This document shows positions 8,236-16,369 of a stretch of DNA of 64,000 bases, piece after piece. Both the position numbers and the translations under genes were made by a program. The DNA comes from CAWAMR01 sp963783095 (GTDB lineage: Bacteria > Planctomycetota > Planctomycetia > Gemmatales > Gemmataceae). The number at the start of each line of letters is the position of its first letter. Position 1 is the stretch's first letter. Below the pieces are notes generated by a model. That model was not told where the DNA came from and searched no databases. It saw nothing but the letters and a program-made list of their open reading frames with translations. The stretch spans positions 248,001 to 312,000 of the forward strand of contig CAWAMR010000003.1 of NCBI GenBank assembly GCA_963783095.1, in the 5' to 3' direction.

Positions 8236-8309
8236 TACCCCCGACAGGATTCGAACCTGTGACCGACGGATTAGAAATCCGTTGCTCTATCCAGCTGAGC
8301 TACGAGGGC
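8236..8309 (-). tRNA. tRNA-Arg (anticodon UCU)
   Basis: Reading the minus strand, the sequence folds as a cloverleaf. The 7-bp acceptor begins GCCCTCG at 8309, the D-stem is GCTC/GAGC, the anticodon stem is ACGGA/TCCGT around loop TTTCTAA (anticodon TCT), and the T-arm contains GGTTCGAATCC. The discriminator is A and CCA is not encoded. The first acceptor pair is G-U, which may reflect a 3' end rebuilt by element integration. It decodes AGA. Confidence 0.93.
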
Positions 8310-8441
8310 AAATCTGCGTTATTTCCGAAATCGAGGGGGTTCGTTTTTCACAGAATTAGTGTATCATTTTCAACATTCCTCCACCAGAGCAGCGCGCCGG
8401 CGGATGGGTATGAATTGGCAGGGGCAGGCCAGCGTTGAGGC

Positions 8442-9656
8442 TCACGTTTCGATGCTCGCCTGTGGCTTGCCGAGTCCGATCACACTCTTCTCTAGCGATT
8501 CACGCTCGTTGGCTTTGCGGTTGGATGACGGGGGTTCCATCACTGGCCGGCGGAGCAGCCAGTTCCGGACTCTGGTTCGCGCCGGAACCTCGAACCATAA
8601 ATAACAACTGATGCTCAGCGCCGTGCTGATTGCGAATACCGCGATCGAACGGAGGATGGGATCCACGTCGCCGAGATGGGTTGCGTGCGGATACCGGTCG
8701 ATCATACGGATGAGCAGATAGTGGAACATGTAGAATGAGAAACTGGCCTCTCCCAATAGTCGAAGAACCTTGCCGCTCAGAAGGCGCGAAACAAGTCCTC
8801 GTTGATAGGCGAACACCAGGATAACCAGCGCGAACACTGGGGTATAGTAGACGCTTCGTCGCCACAGGTAGGGAAGTTGCGGGCTGGCAAGCAGGGCTGC
8901 CGCGACCAGGACCAGTGTGCCCACTTCCAAAATGCCGGCCCACCTTGGACCTGGTCCGCGGACGCCCTTTTCCATCAGACCAAGAAAAACTTGCCCCATG
9001 GCGACACCGGTGAGGAAATCGACCAGCCGGAATCCGGGATTGACGTACCACATCCAGAATCCGAGTGGATCGTTTCGGCCTATCAACACGCAACCCGATG
9101 CCATCATCCACAAACCGAGCGCCATCAAACTCGCGCGATGCGGACGATCCCAGCCTCGCGCGTGCATGGCCCATAATACCAACGGAAACAGCGCATAGAA
9201 GAAGATTTCATCGGACAGCGACCACGACACGCTGTTGAACGAGAAGTAGACTTTTTCATCTGGAAAGAAACTTTGGGTGAGGGTCAAGTTGGCGAGCGCT
9301 GGGCCGATCAGTTTGACGCTGGCGGCCAGGATCTCCTGATGGAGCACAACCAGGGCGAATCCAAAGGTGAGCAGATGGACCGGCCAGATTCGCGCCACGC
9401 GGGCAGCATAGAATTTCCAAAGCGCCGGTCCGGAAAGTCGAACCAAGGAAAGGCGATAGTTGTAGGTCAGGATAAAGCCGGATAGCACGAAGAAAAACGT
9501 GACGCCGCAAAAACCGTCGCTCATAACGCAGCGCACAAGCCAGAGCATATCCGGATTCTCCTTGAACCACGGATAGATATGCCGGAAGAATACAGCGAGC
9601 GCTGCGAAGAATCGAAAAGCGGTCAAGGGGCGAAGCTCGGGCCGATGGTCCATCAT
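8442..9656 (-). CDS. Acyltransferase family 3 membrane protein
   Basis: This 404-residue membrane O-acyltransferase of the OafA/NodX type (acyltransferase 3) transfers acyl groups to surface glycans or lipids. It has about ten hydrophobic segments. The family's early motif is present: LRPLTAFRFFAALAVFFRH with the conserved Arg and His, then GFCGVTFFFVLSGF. The start is ATG 9656, with GGAG upstream. It stands alone next to the tRNA; the acceptor cannot be deduced. Confidence 0.87.
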   Translation of the reverse strand: MMDHRPELRPLTAFRFFAALAVFFRHIYPWFKENPDMLWLVRCVMSDGFCGVTFFFVLSGFILTYNYRLSLVRLSGPALWKFYAARVARIWPVHLLTFGFALVVLHQEILAASVKLIGPALANLTLTQSFFPDEKVYFSFNSVSWSLSDEIFFYALFPLVLWAMHARGWDRPHRASLMALGLWMMASGCVLIGRNDPLGFWMWYVNPGFRLVDFLTGVAMGQVFLGLMEKGVRGPGPRWAGILEVGTLVLVAAALLASPQLPYLWRRSVYYTPVFALVILVFAYQRGLVSRLLSGKVLRLLGEASFSFYMFHYLLIRMIDRYPHATHLGDVDPILRSIAVFAISTALSISCYLWFEVPARTRVRNWLLRRPVMEPPSSNRKANERESLEKSVIGLGKPQASIET

Positions 9657-9741
9657 CGCGCCGCTCCATGCTACGAGTTGTGAAAGGGCAGGGAATTAGA
9701 AATCAAATGGATGGAGCCGGTCAAGCCCAAGGCCTGGGACT

Positions 9742-10284
9742 TCACTTCTTCTGAAGTTCCAGGATGCGATGTCGCTCTCCATCCGTGGTATATTTGATCG
9801 TGACCGAGTCACCTGGTTTCAAGGCCCTGAACTTCTCCATGAAAACTTTGTCTTTGAAGTTGCCGCCGGGAGCAAAAGCATCGGCGACACCGGTCCTGGG
9901 TTTTACCTCGATCCAGAAGTTATTGTAAAGCCCCACGACAACGCCCGTTATCGTTCCATCCTTTTTGAGAATCTGGCGCTTGATGTTGACCAGTTTGCGG
10001 TCGTCGCCGTCTTTCTTGTAGGTCAGTTGCACGCGGGCGGCGTTGAAGCTGGTTTTCAGCGCTTCCTTCAAAGCCTTGTCGGCATCGTCGGGGATGAGAT
10101 ACTTGACGGGTTCTTTTTCGCCATCTGCCTTGACCGTGATCCACCTCGCATCCCGGTTATAATCGAACATGATTCCAGCGACCCTGGTCGGCGTGTCGGC
10201 AGCCTGTACGTCGGCAGCTAACCCAAGAAAACTCAACATCGTGACGGGCAACAACAGCATCAATGGCCCTTGGTGTTTCGACAT
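9742..10284 (-). CDS. Small secreted protein of unknown function
   Basis: I chose ATG 10284 because the minus strand carries CAGGAGAG just upstream; the frame is open back to 10353. The 180-residue product has a Sec signal peptide (hydrophobic LLLPVTMLSFLGLAADVQA with an AQA-type cleavage site) and a beta-rich mature part with charged repeats (YNRDARWITVKADGEKEPV). The C-terminal half has GDSVTIKYTTDGERHRIL, reminiscent of small OB-like folds. It is probably periplasmic. No family is recognised. Confidence 0.7.
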   Translation of the reverse strand: MSKHQGPLMLLLPVTMLSFLGLAADVQAADTPTRVAGIMFDYNRDARWITVKADGEKEPVKYLIPDDADKALKEALKTSFNAARVQLTYKKDGDDRKLVNIKRQILKKDGTITGVVVGLYNNFWIEVKPRTGVADAFAPGGNFKDKVFMEKFRALKPGDSVTIKYTTDGERHRILELQKK

Positions 10285-10473
10285 GATCGTTTCTCTCCTG
10301 ATAAGAGGCGAATACTGCCAACTCATATTACCCGCTCGGTTCCGATCCGACAATTGCCAAGCGATTCCGGCTTATTTCAGGCCGGGATATTCAATTTCGC
10401 GCCCGCCCGATGGCTCGCTTCGAGCGCAAAACTTCTTTCTGCACAATAAGAAAGCAAAAATGCTCAAATCGGT

Positions 10474-10502
10474 TTGCACCCTCAAAAGATATGACCTAGA
10501 TA
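10474..10502 (+). promoter_or_regulatory. Sigma-70-type promoter of the candidate RNA
   Basis: TTGCAC at 10474-10479 and TAGATA at 10497-10502 are separated by exactly 17 bases, close to the sigma-70 consensus. The predicted transcription start is about 10509. No ORF on the plus strand follows; the only downstream element is the terminator near 10650-10683. Confidence 0.5.
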
Positions 10503-10508
10503 CCATGT

Positions 10509-10683
10509 GTCGGCAACGAGTCTTTGTCGTTGTCGAGTTCCGAGAAAGTTGCTGTTCTCAACCGTGGGTCGAAACCGTTCCGAGGGGGGAACGGATTAGG
10601 CTGCCAGGCTTACCCAAGGGATGGACGGGACCCGAAAGTGCGTCTGGTATCCGGGCTTCGGAAGCGAAGCCCGGATTTTTTTT
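10509..10683 (+). ncRNA. Candidate structured small RNA (about 175 nt)
   Basis: The region lies between two minus-strand genes and has no plausible ORF. It has a good promoter and a strong terminator on the plus strand. Several local hairpins can be read: one with CGGCAACGA and TCGTTGTCG arms with a G-U pair, GAGAA/TTCTC, CCGTTCC/GGAACGG around GAGGGG, and a longer-range CCAG/CTGG pairing enclosing GACG/CGTC. It does not match what I know of 6S RNA, tmRNA, RNase P RNA or SRP RNA. It could be a regulatory RNA, or an mRNA leader whose gene has been lost. Confidence 0.5.
10651..10683 (+). terminator. Rho-independent terminator
   Basis: A perfect 10-bp stem, CCGGGCTTCG (10651-10660) with CGAAGCCCGG (10665-10674), closes a four-base loop and is followed by A and eight T residues. 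The T run is on the plus strand, so it ends the candidate RNA rather than the flanking minus-strand genes. Confidence 0.75.
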
Positions 10684-10704
10684 CGCGCCTCTTAAAGCAC
10701 CCGA

Positions 10705-11733
10705 TCAGCCTCGATTGAGGCGATCGATCAACATTCTGAGCCGGCCTGCGTTTTTGCGATCGAATCGAAAGCGAATCCGCGGCAGATGCAGTGTCTCGGG
10801 ATCATTCGCCTCAGCGGGGTCGGGGCCGCACGATTCGAAGGTTCCCTTCACCACAATATCCGCGAATTCTTTGCGAATGGCCAGCAACATCGCCTCCGCG
10901 ATCGGCTGCTGGAGCCTGAAAATCAAATTGCCTCTTACATAGCGCATCGAATGATAAACGCGATGAAAATTCACGATCTCCGCCACGGCCTCTTCAACCG
11001 ACTCCGTGATCCTGTATAGAGCCAAGTCCTCGGGTGAAATCAGATGTTTTGCCAGCAATTCCGATTCGATGAAGCGCTGCCAGTTCTTCCAAAAGGTTCC
11101 GCCCGGCTGATCGAGACAGACGATCGGGAACAGATGCGTTTTTCCGGTCTGCACGAGGGTAAGCACTTCAAAACCTTCATCCATCGTGCCAAAACCACCC
11201 GGAAACAGAACAACGCCGTCGGTTTCCTTGACGAACATCAATTTCCGGGTGAAAAAGTAGCGATGCGCAATCAGTTTATCATCGCCCCGGATCACGGCAT
11301 TTGCAGACTGCTCAAAGGGCAACATGATATTCAGCCCCAGGCTATTGGCTCGACCGGCCCCGAGGTGCCCCGCTTCCATGATGCCGTTGCCCGCGCCGGT
11401 AATCATCATGTATCCTTCCTCGGCTATTCGTCGGCCAAACTCGATGGCCTGACGGTAGGATGGGTTATCGGGCGGAGTGCGTGCCGAGCCAAACACGGTG
11501 ATTTTTCGCCGGCTGCGATAGGAGCTGAATACCTTGAAACTGTAGCGCAGTTCTTTGAGCGACGTGCAGAGCAACTTGACATCACCGCGCGGAGCTTCGT
11601 CGCGGATTAGTTTGTCGGCAGTCTCCTTCATTTCGCGAACGAATTCGGGAATGGTGTGGGCCCGGCGCTCAGCGGGGCTGTGTTCTTCAAAGTCGCTGCC
11701 GTCGTGGCCCAGAATATCGTCATGGGAAGGCAT
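10705..11733 (-). CDS. LOG-family protein (nucleotide 5'-monophosphate phosphoribohydrolase-like)
   Basis: This 342-residue protein has a Rossmann-fold LOG/TIGR00730-type core. The diagnostic boxes are MITGAGNGIMEAGHLGAG and VLFPGGFGTMDEGFE, corresponding to the PGGxGTxxE motif that binds the nucleotide and catalyses release of the base. Family members hydrolyse cytokinin riboside monophosphate or related nucleotides. It is longer than the roughly 190-residue short LOG proteins, with extra N- and C-terminal helical regions, as in larger bacterial members. The real substrate in this organism is unknown. Confidence 0.85.
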   Translation of the reverse strand: MPSHDDILGHDGSDFEEHSPAERRAHTIPEFVREMKETADKLIRDEAPRGDVKLLCTSLKELRYSFKVFSSYRSRRKITVFGSARTPPDNPSYRQAIEFGRRIAEEGYMMITGAGNGIMEAGHLGAGRANSLGLNIMLPFEQSANAVIRGDDKLIAHRYFFTRKLMFVKETDGVVLFPGGFGTMDEGFEVLTLVQTGKTHLFPIVCLDQPGGTFWKNWQRFIESELLAKHLISPEDLALYRITESVEEAVAEIVNFHRVYHSMRYVRGNLIFRLQQPIAEAMLLAIRKEFADIVVKGTFESCGPDPAEANDPETLHLPRIRFRFDRKNAGRLRMLIDRLNRG

Positions 11734-11854
11734 GATGATCGTCCTCGGAGCGAAACAAAATCAAAAGATCGGTGGCGCGCCGTCCTCTTTACCCTATCCG
11801 AAAGGTCCCTTCAAGTCCGCGCGTGCGGAGACAATGCGCCGGCATTGCGTTTTT

Positions 11855-11914
11855 CCGCTTACTTCGTGCGTGGCTCTCGCCGATTCACTGAAGAGCCGCG
11901 CACGAAGTAAGCGG
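11855..11914. repeat. Inverted repeat, 23-bp arms
   Basis: Arms 11855-11877 and 11892-11914 match at 22 of 23 positions and enclose a 14-base loop. The right arm contains its own CCGC/GCGG inner pairing. It lies upstream of the LOG gene. It resembles the other nested palindromes in the window in architecture but not in sequence. Confidence 0.75.
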
Positions 11915-12013
11915 TTGCGCGTAGATTGGTTTCTGCCGCTCGCCTAAGAGAAAACTCGATCGGGATTGGGTGGATCATCGTGCCGTGGTAGGATGCCTCC
12001 CATTGTGGATTTG

Positions 12014-12163
12014 ATGTGGAGTACGCAGGTAACCGATCGAGGATTGAAGGAATTGAAAGAGCTCAATAACCTCGTCACGCTTGAGCTTGCCGGCACCAAG
12101 GTGACCGATGAAGGAATTATGGAATTGCAAGCGGCTTTGCCGAATTGTAAGATCGGCAGGTAA
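12014..12163 (+). pseudogene. Leucine-rich-repeat protein fragment
   Basis: About 49 residues match the end of a planctomycete leucine-rich-repeat protein. Two repeats are visible (VTDRGLKELKELNNLVTLEL and AGTKVTDEGIMELQAALPNC) before the stop. The upstream frame has no credible continuation, so this is probably the surviving C-terminus of a larger gene. It sits at the start of a cluster of remnants. Confidence 0.55.
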
Positions 12164-12219
12164 GCACTTCGACATCCATCAAGCCCATGTTTCCGAGTTG
12201 ATCCTGTGAGGATCGAACG

Positions 12220-12490
12220 ATGAGCACGCTCACCCTGCCGATACCTTCTCCCATTCCTGGTCCAAGACGCTGGACCGTACCCGAGTTCCATCAACTCTGG
12301 GAACAGGGATTTTTCGATGGACGAAAAGCAATTCTTTATGGATGGGGAGATCAACGATATGCCAATCCCTGGTCCAGAACACAACAAGGGGGTAGGCAAG
12401 GTCGATTATGCTTTGAATTGCGCCGCTGTCGCTGCCGGGAATGACGGTCGCTGTCAGCGATCTTTTGCCGAGAGTCTGAGCCGAACAAGA
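12220..12490 (+). pseudogene. Frameshifted, truncated Uma2-family gene
   Basis: The first 40 residues read like a Uma2 N-terminus (RRWTVPEFHQLWEQGFFDGR). After a frameshift near 12320 the next frame continues the family sequence (MDGEINDMPIPGPEHNKGVG, then KVDYALN), after which similarity fades at about 12430-12490. The C-terminal half of the domain is missing and the gene abuts the intact Uma2 gene on the opposite strand. Uma2 proteins are PD-(D/E)XK nuclease-like and highly duplicated in planctomycetes and cyanobacteria. Confidence 0.6.
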
Positions 12491-12491
12491 A

Positions 12492-13073
12492 TCAGTCCAA
12501 AAAGAATTGTCGCACGGGAATTGCGAAGCCAGGCAGGACATCGGGCAAGATCAGTTCATCACCGTTGTCGAAGATCTGTTGGATCTCGTCGCGTCGATAC
12601 ACGGATGCTGTCGCGGAGGGCGAGTCGAGAAGAATCGCGACCCGCACACCCGCATCGAGATATTCAAGTATCTTTGCGAAAACTTCCGTCCATCGTTCGG
12701 ATGGAGAACGCACTTCGAGAACCAAATCGGGAGGGATCGTTATCAACCCATCGGGAACCGCTCCTTTGGGTAGTCGATCGTACGACCAGTAACAAACATC
12801 CGATCCGCGAACGGTATCGGGATTTCTCCGGGTCACAACGAAGGAATCGTTGGTCATTACATGACCGAGATCTCGTTCCTCAATGAAATTGCCGAAGTAG
12901 CGGGCTGCCTTGAAGCAGATCTTTCCATGTTTGGGAAAAGGCATCGGCAATTCCTTCACTTGGCCCTTGACCAGTTCGACGTATTCTCCGCCATGACGCT
13001 GCGCGAATTCGTCAGCGGTCATGAGTCCGGGTGGCGGAACGGGTTGGACAGGTGCAGTCGCGATTTGGCTCAT
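12492..13073 (-). CDS. Uma2-family PD-(D/E)XK endonuclease-like protein
   Basis: I chose ATG 13073 because AGGAGATCACAC precedes it; the frame is open back to 13190. The 193-residue protein has the Uma2 (DUF820) layout: MTADEFAQRHGGEYVELVKG at the N-terminus, SDVCYWSYDRLPKG, then PPDLVLEVRSPSERWTEVFA with the catalytic-like Asp and Glu, and DAGVRVAILLDSPSATASVY. These proteins resemble restriction endonucleases, but their physiological role is unsettled. It is intact, beside a broken relative. Confidence 0.85.
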   Translation of the reverse strand: MSQIATAPVQPVPPPGLMTADEFAQRHGGEYVELVKGQVKELPMPFPKHGKICFKAARYFGNFIEERDLGHVMTNDSFVVTRRNPDTVRGSDVCYWSYDRLPKGAVPDGLITIPPDLVLEVRSPSERWTEVFAKILEYLDAGVRVAILLDSPSATASVYRRDEIQQIFDNGDELILPDVLPGFAIPVRQFFLD

Positions 13074-13228
13074 GTGTGATCTCCTGATATCGATGTGGAG
13101 AGGGTAACAAAACCCAGTGAGCGCATCCAGATGAGTTCGTTGTTTACAGAATTCGTTGGCCGCGTCGGCGGTCGAACTTGATAATGGCAAGATTCACCCA
13201 ATCGGACGACCTTATAACGGAGCCGAAT

Positions 13229-13363
13229 ATGGCGAAGCCCAAGAAGCCCGCGAAGAATCTCGAAAAAAAACCGACCCTGACCGCGGCGGCAATATGCGAG
13301 AAAGTTCTGATTGAAAAAGATGAGACCCCCACACTGATAATTCGGTTTTCATTGAGACTTTAG
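13229..13363 (+). pseudogene. N-terminal remnant of a small gene truncated next to a transposase
   Basis: The 44 residues from ATG 13229 begin with a Lys/Pro-rich start (MAKPKKPAKNLEKKP) and a convincing core (TLTAAAICEKVLIEKDETPT), as in small planctomycete proteins I recall only loosely. The frame then ends abruptly after IIRFSLRL, just before the transposase region, so the C-terminal part was probably lost on insertion. The family assignment is tentative. Confidence 0.4.
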
Positions 13364-13428
13364 CATCATTACAGAATAAATGACCGTGACACAACTGGGC
13401 AAATGCCGTAATTTCTTGGTCCGATCGC

Positions 13429-14232
13429 TTGGCCAAGGAGGGCTTTGCTGTGTTTGGTCCAGGACAATATCTGTCGGACGTCACTGAAGGAATCACTCGC
13501 GTCGAAGATTTACCCAATCCCAAGATCGTTCATCGGAGTCGAAATTTCAAGTATCGTCCCTGCCCCGTTTGTGGAAACCGCTGCTTGCGTGTGCGGTTCT
13601 TCACCCGCGTTTTGCATGACGTGGGTGATTTGGTGTCCGGTCGGCCTCGAGACATTCACTTGATTTACTCGCAGCACCGCTGCACCAAATGCCGCAAGTA
13701 TTTCAACGCCAACACGTCCGACTACGCCTTACCCAAGGCTCATTACACTCATCGTGTTGTTTCGCTGGCGGTTCGACTGGTGGTCGAAGACGGTTTACCC
13801 TATCAGCCTGCCAGTTGGCATCTGTGGCGTGATCATCGTGTTTTCGTGCCCTACGCCACCATCCAGAACTGGGTGGAAGCCGGGGGAAAAAAAGCGGTTC
13901 GCCAAATCGACGTCGAGTATCTTGATTGGGCCTTGGCAGAGTTCTCCTGCTACATCGCCATCGACGAAGTCTACGACGGCCGGTTTTGCGTTTTGTCGCT
14001 TGTCGATAACCGCACCTTCAAACGCATTCTGTATCAAGTGCTCGATCACGATCCCGATCATAAGGACATCATCGCCTTCGCGCAAGGCTTCAAAGCCATC
14101 CTGACCCAACGCGGTTTGACTCTGAAGCGTATCATCACCGATGGTTCGCCGCTTTATCCCGAGCCGTTGCATCTGGTGTTTCCAGGGGTTGCTCATCAGC
14201 TCTGCGAATTCGGGGTGCCCTCGCCGGCGTGA
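13429..14232 (+). mobile_element. 3'-truncated zinc-finger DDE transposase (ISL3-like)
   Basis: This 267-residue ORF has an N-terminal zinc-binding region (CPVCGNRCLRV, then HRCTKCRKYF), a helix-turn-helix-like part, and the first catalytic segments of a DDE transposase (YIAIDEVYDGRFCVL, then ITDGSPLYPEPL). After PGVAHQLCEF the sequence switches to unrelated DNA (GVPSPA, stop) where the third acidic residue and the C-terminal domain should follow. The break coincides with the start of the 60/61-bp minisatellite. The family is inferred from layout; no terminal inverted repeats could be identified. Confidence 0.7.
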
Positions 14233-14273
14233 GCGGGGCGGTCGAGCCATCGGGGGAACTCAGCGAGATTAAC

Positions 14274-14660
14274 GCATGGCGGTCGATGCCAGGGTATGGT
14301 GAGAAGTCGTCGGGGGAACTCATGTGAGTTTAACGCATGGCGGTCGATGCCAGGGTATGGTGAGAAGTCATTGGGGGAACTCATGTGAGTTTAACGCATG
14401 GCGGTCGATGCCAGGGTATGGTGAGAAGTCATTGGGGGAACTCATGTGAGTTTAACGCATGGCGGTCGATGCCAGGGTGTGGTGAGAAGTCGTCGGGGGA
14501 ACTCATGTGAGTTTAACGCATGGCGGTCGATGCCAGGGTATGGCGACAAGTCGTCAGAGCGATCCGGAGAGTGTAGTGCATGGCGGTTGATGCCAGGGTG
14601 TGGCGAGAAGTCGTCAGGGCGATCCGGCGAGTGTAGTGCATGGCGGTTGATGTCAGAGTG
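14274..14660. repeat. Minisatellite, seven 60/61-bp units
   Basis: Seven copies of a unit beginning GCATGGCGGTYGATGYCAG start at 14274, 14335, 14396, 14457, 14518, 14578 and 14638. The first five intervals span 61 or 60 bases and the last two are 60. The first copies carry a GGGGGAACTCATGTGAG spacer and the last two carry a GCGATCCGG spacer, so there are two sub-types. There are no spacers of independent sequence, which excludes a CRISPR array. Confidence 0.9.
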
Positions 14661-14697
14661 CAGGTGACGAAAAAGCTCAAGCAACCTACCCGCGAAA

Positions 14698-14742
14698 GCG
14701 GACATTTCTATTGTGGACAATATGCGGACATTTCTATTGTGG
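14698..14742. repeat. Duplicated 19-bp sequence, possible IS end
   Basis: GCGGACATTTCTATTGTGG occurs at 14698-14716 and again at 14724-14742, a 26-base period. Closely spaced direct copies like these occur at the ends of IS21-type elements. No matching transposase is present, so this may be a solo end left after a deletion. Confidence 0.5.
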
Positions 14743-14837
14743 CCTGACAGTTCGCAACGACCCCTCCTTTCTACCGGTTCGCAAATCAGATACACTAATC
14801 TTTCCTACCACCTACGCTGCTGCATCAGGGTTACTCC

Positions 14838-16079
14838 ATGTTACTGTCCATGGCCAAACGGCTCCTGCTCGAAACCGACAAACGGCTCCTCTGGAAACTC
14901 TTCTGGAATATGGGCCTCAAAGGCGCACTCTCCGTGCTGCGCCACAAGGCTCGTCTCAAGCGCGGCGAATATTTTCCGCCGTTTCTTTACGTCTCTATCA
15001 TCAATTCCTGCAACCTGCGCTGTCAGGGATGCTGGGTCGATGTCGCTGCCAAACAGGAGATCATCCAGCCTGAAGCGTTTCACGAACTGGTGCGCGAGGC
15101 CAAGCAGATGGGCAATGTCTTCTTCGGCATCGTCGGCGGCGAGCCTTTCATGCACCCGAAACTCTTCGAGTTGCTCGAAGCGCATCCCGATTGCTACTTT
15201 CAGATTTTCACCAACGGCCATTTCATCACCGATGAAAAGGCCAAACGGCTCCGCGCCCTGGGAAACGTCACCCCGCTCATTAGCGTTGAGGGGACCGAGG
15301 CGATCAGCGATCAACGGCGGGGGCGGACGGGCGTGCTGAGCAAGACCATGCAGGGGCTTCAAAACTGTCTGAATAATAAGGTGATGACGGGAGTTTGCAC
15401 CAGCGTTTGCCAAACCAACATCGATGACTTGATCCAGCCAAGCTGGATCGATCGTCTCATTGAGATGGGCGTGATGTATACCTGGTTTCACGTCTATCGA
15501 CCGATGGGGCCAAAGCCCAATCCCGATCTTTGCCTGACGACGGAACAATCGGTTCGTGTGCGGAATTTCGTCGTGGAAATGCGGGCCAGGAAGCCGATCG
15601 TCATTATCGATGCCTATCACGATGGCGAAGGCAATGCTCTCTGCCCCGCGGCGACCGGGATCAGCCATCACATCAACCCGTGGGGAGACATTGAGCCTTG
15701 CCCCATCATCCAGTTTAGCCGGGAGTCGATTCACAAGAATGGCGATAGGAGATCGTTGCGCCAGAAGTTTGTACAGTCTGCCTTCTTGAAGGAGTTCCGC
15801 GAATTAGCCCAGGAAACAACGCGAGGCTGCATCGTCCTCGAACGACCCGATCTCCTGAAGACGCTGGTTGAAAAACACTCTGCCAAAGATGTAACCGTTC
15901 GTGGCACAGCACTCCAAGAGTTGGAAGCACTGGAAACGCGAACCTCACAATACAGCCCTGGGAACGAGGTTCCTGAAAAGAACTTGCTCTATCGATTCGC
16001 CAAGCGGTTCTTCTTTAACGATTTCGGAGTCTACGCAGGGCACGATCATAGCCAGACCGCAGCGCCGGGAAGGAGTTAG
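14838..16079 (+). CDS. Radical SAM/SPASM-like protein
   Basis: This 413-residue radical-SAM enzyme has the [4Fe-4S] cluster motif SCNLRCQGCW (CxxxCxxC). A GGEPFMHP box (SAM binding) and FTNGHFITDEKAKRL follow. The C-terminal half has further cysteines (ALCPAATGISHHINPWGD, then CPIIQF), as in SPASM-type auxiliary-cluster proteins. The substrate is unknown. The start is at or near 14838, where two Met codons lie close together. The stop TAG at 16077-16079 lies inside a heptamer-repeat element. The gene stands alone, with a disrupted region upstream. Confidence 0.85.
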   Translation: MLLSMAKRLLLETDKRLLWKLFWNMGLKGALSVLRHKARLKRGEYFPPFLYVSIINSCNLRCQGCWVDVAAKQEIIQPEAFHELVREAKQMGNVFFGIVGGEPFMHPKLFELLEAHPDCYFQIFTNGHFITDEKAKRLRALGNVTPLISVEGTEAISDQRRGRTGVLSKTMQGLQNCLNNKVMTGVCTSVCQTNIDDLIQPSWIDRLIEMGVMYTWFHVYRPMGPKPNPDLCLTTEQSVRVRNFVVEMRARKPIVIIDAYHDGEGNALCPAATGISHHINPWGDIEPCPIIQFSRESIHKNGDRRSLRQKFVQSAFLKEFRELAQETTRGCIVLERPDLLKTLVEKHSAKDVTVRGTALQELEALETRTSQYSPGNEVPEKNLLYRFAKRFFFNDFGVYAGHDHSQTAAPGRS

Positions 16080-16150
16080 GAGTTAGGAGTTAGGAGTTAA
16101 GAGTTAAGAGTTAGGAATCCCGACTCCTAACTCCTAACTCCTAACTCTCC
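16070..16150. repeat. Heptamer-array palindrome (AGTTAGG type)
   Basis: Tandem AGTTAGG/AGTTAAG heptamers (about six) are followed by a six-base spacer and about four reverse-complement heptamers, so the whole can fold into a long hairpin. It supplies the stop codon of the radical-SAM gene. It shares its architecture with the arrays near 24.2, 43.5, 45.1, 53.9 and 55.3 kb. Confidence 0.85.
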
Positions 16151-16369
16151 ATCTGGACATGGTTGTTCCCATTTCGCGGATTCATCCCTACAGGCCGATT
16201 TTGGCGAACACGTCGGATATAGGATCATGGTTCTCATTTCTTGCATCCATTTTGAAAACCTTACTCTTTGCCTGAATTAGCGGATCGGGCACATTTAATC
16301 TAATCGCAACAATCCCCGATGAAATTTCGACGGATTGGAAAGATTGAATTATCTCCATGAGGCTCATCA

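Noticed and set aside
10509..10683. 6S RNA, tmRNA, RNase P or SRP RNA identity for the candidate RNA
   Set aside because: The ends do not pair as in 6S RNA and none of the conserved cores of the other RNAs could be found.
10169..10942. 257-residue plus-strand ORF
   Set aside because: It runs through the opposite-strand secreted gene and through the RNA and terminator, with unlikely composition.
12317..12886. 189-residue plus-strand ORF
   Set aside because: Only its first 50 residues resemble Uma2; the rest is antisense to the intact Uma2 gene.
14274..14660. Possible CRISPR array
   Set aside because: Units are contiguous at 60/61 bases with no unique spacers and no cas genes near.
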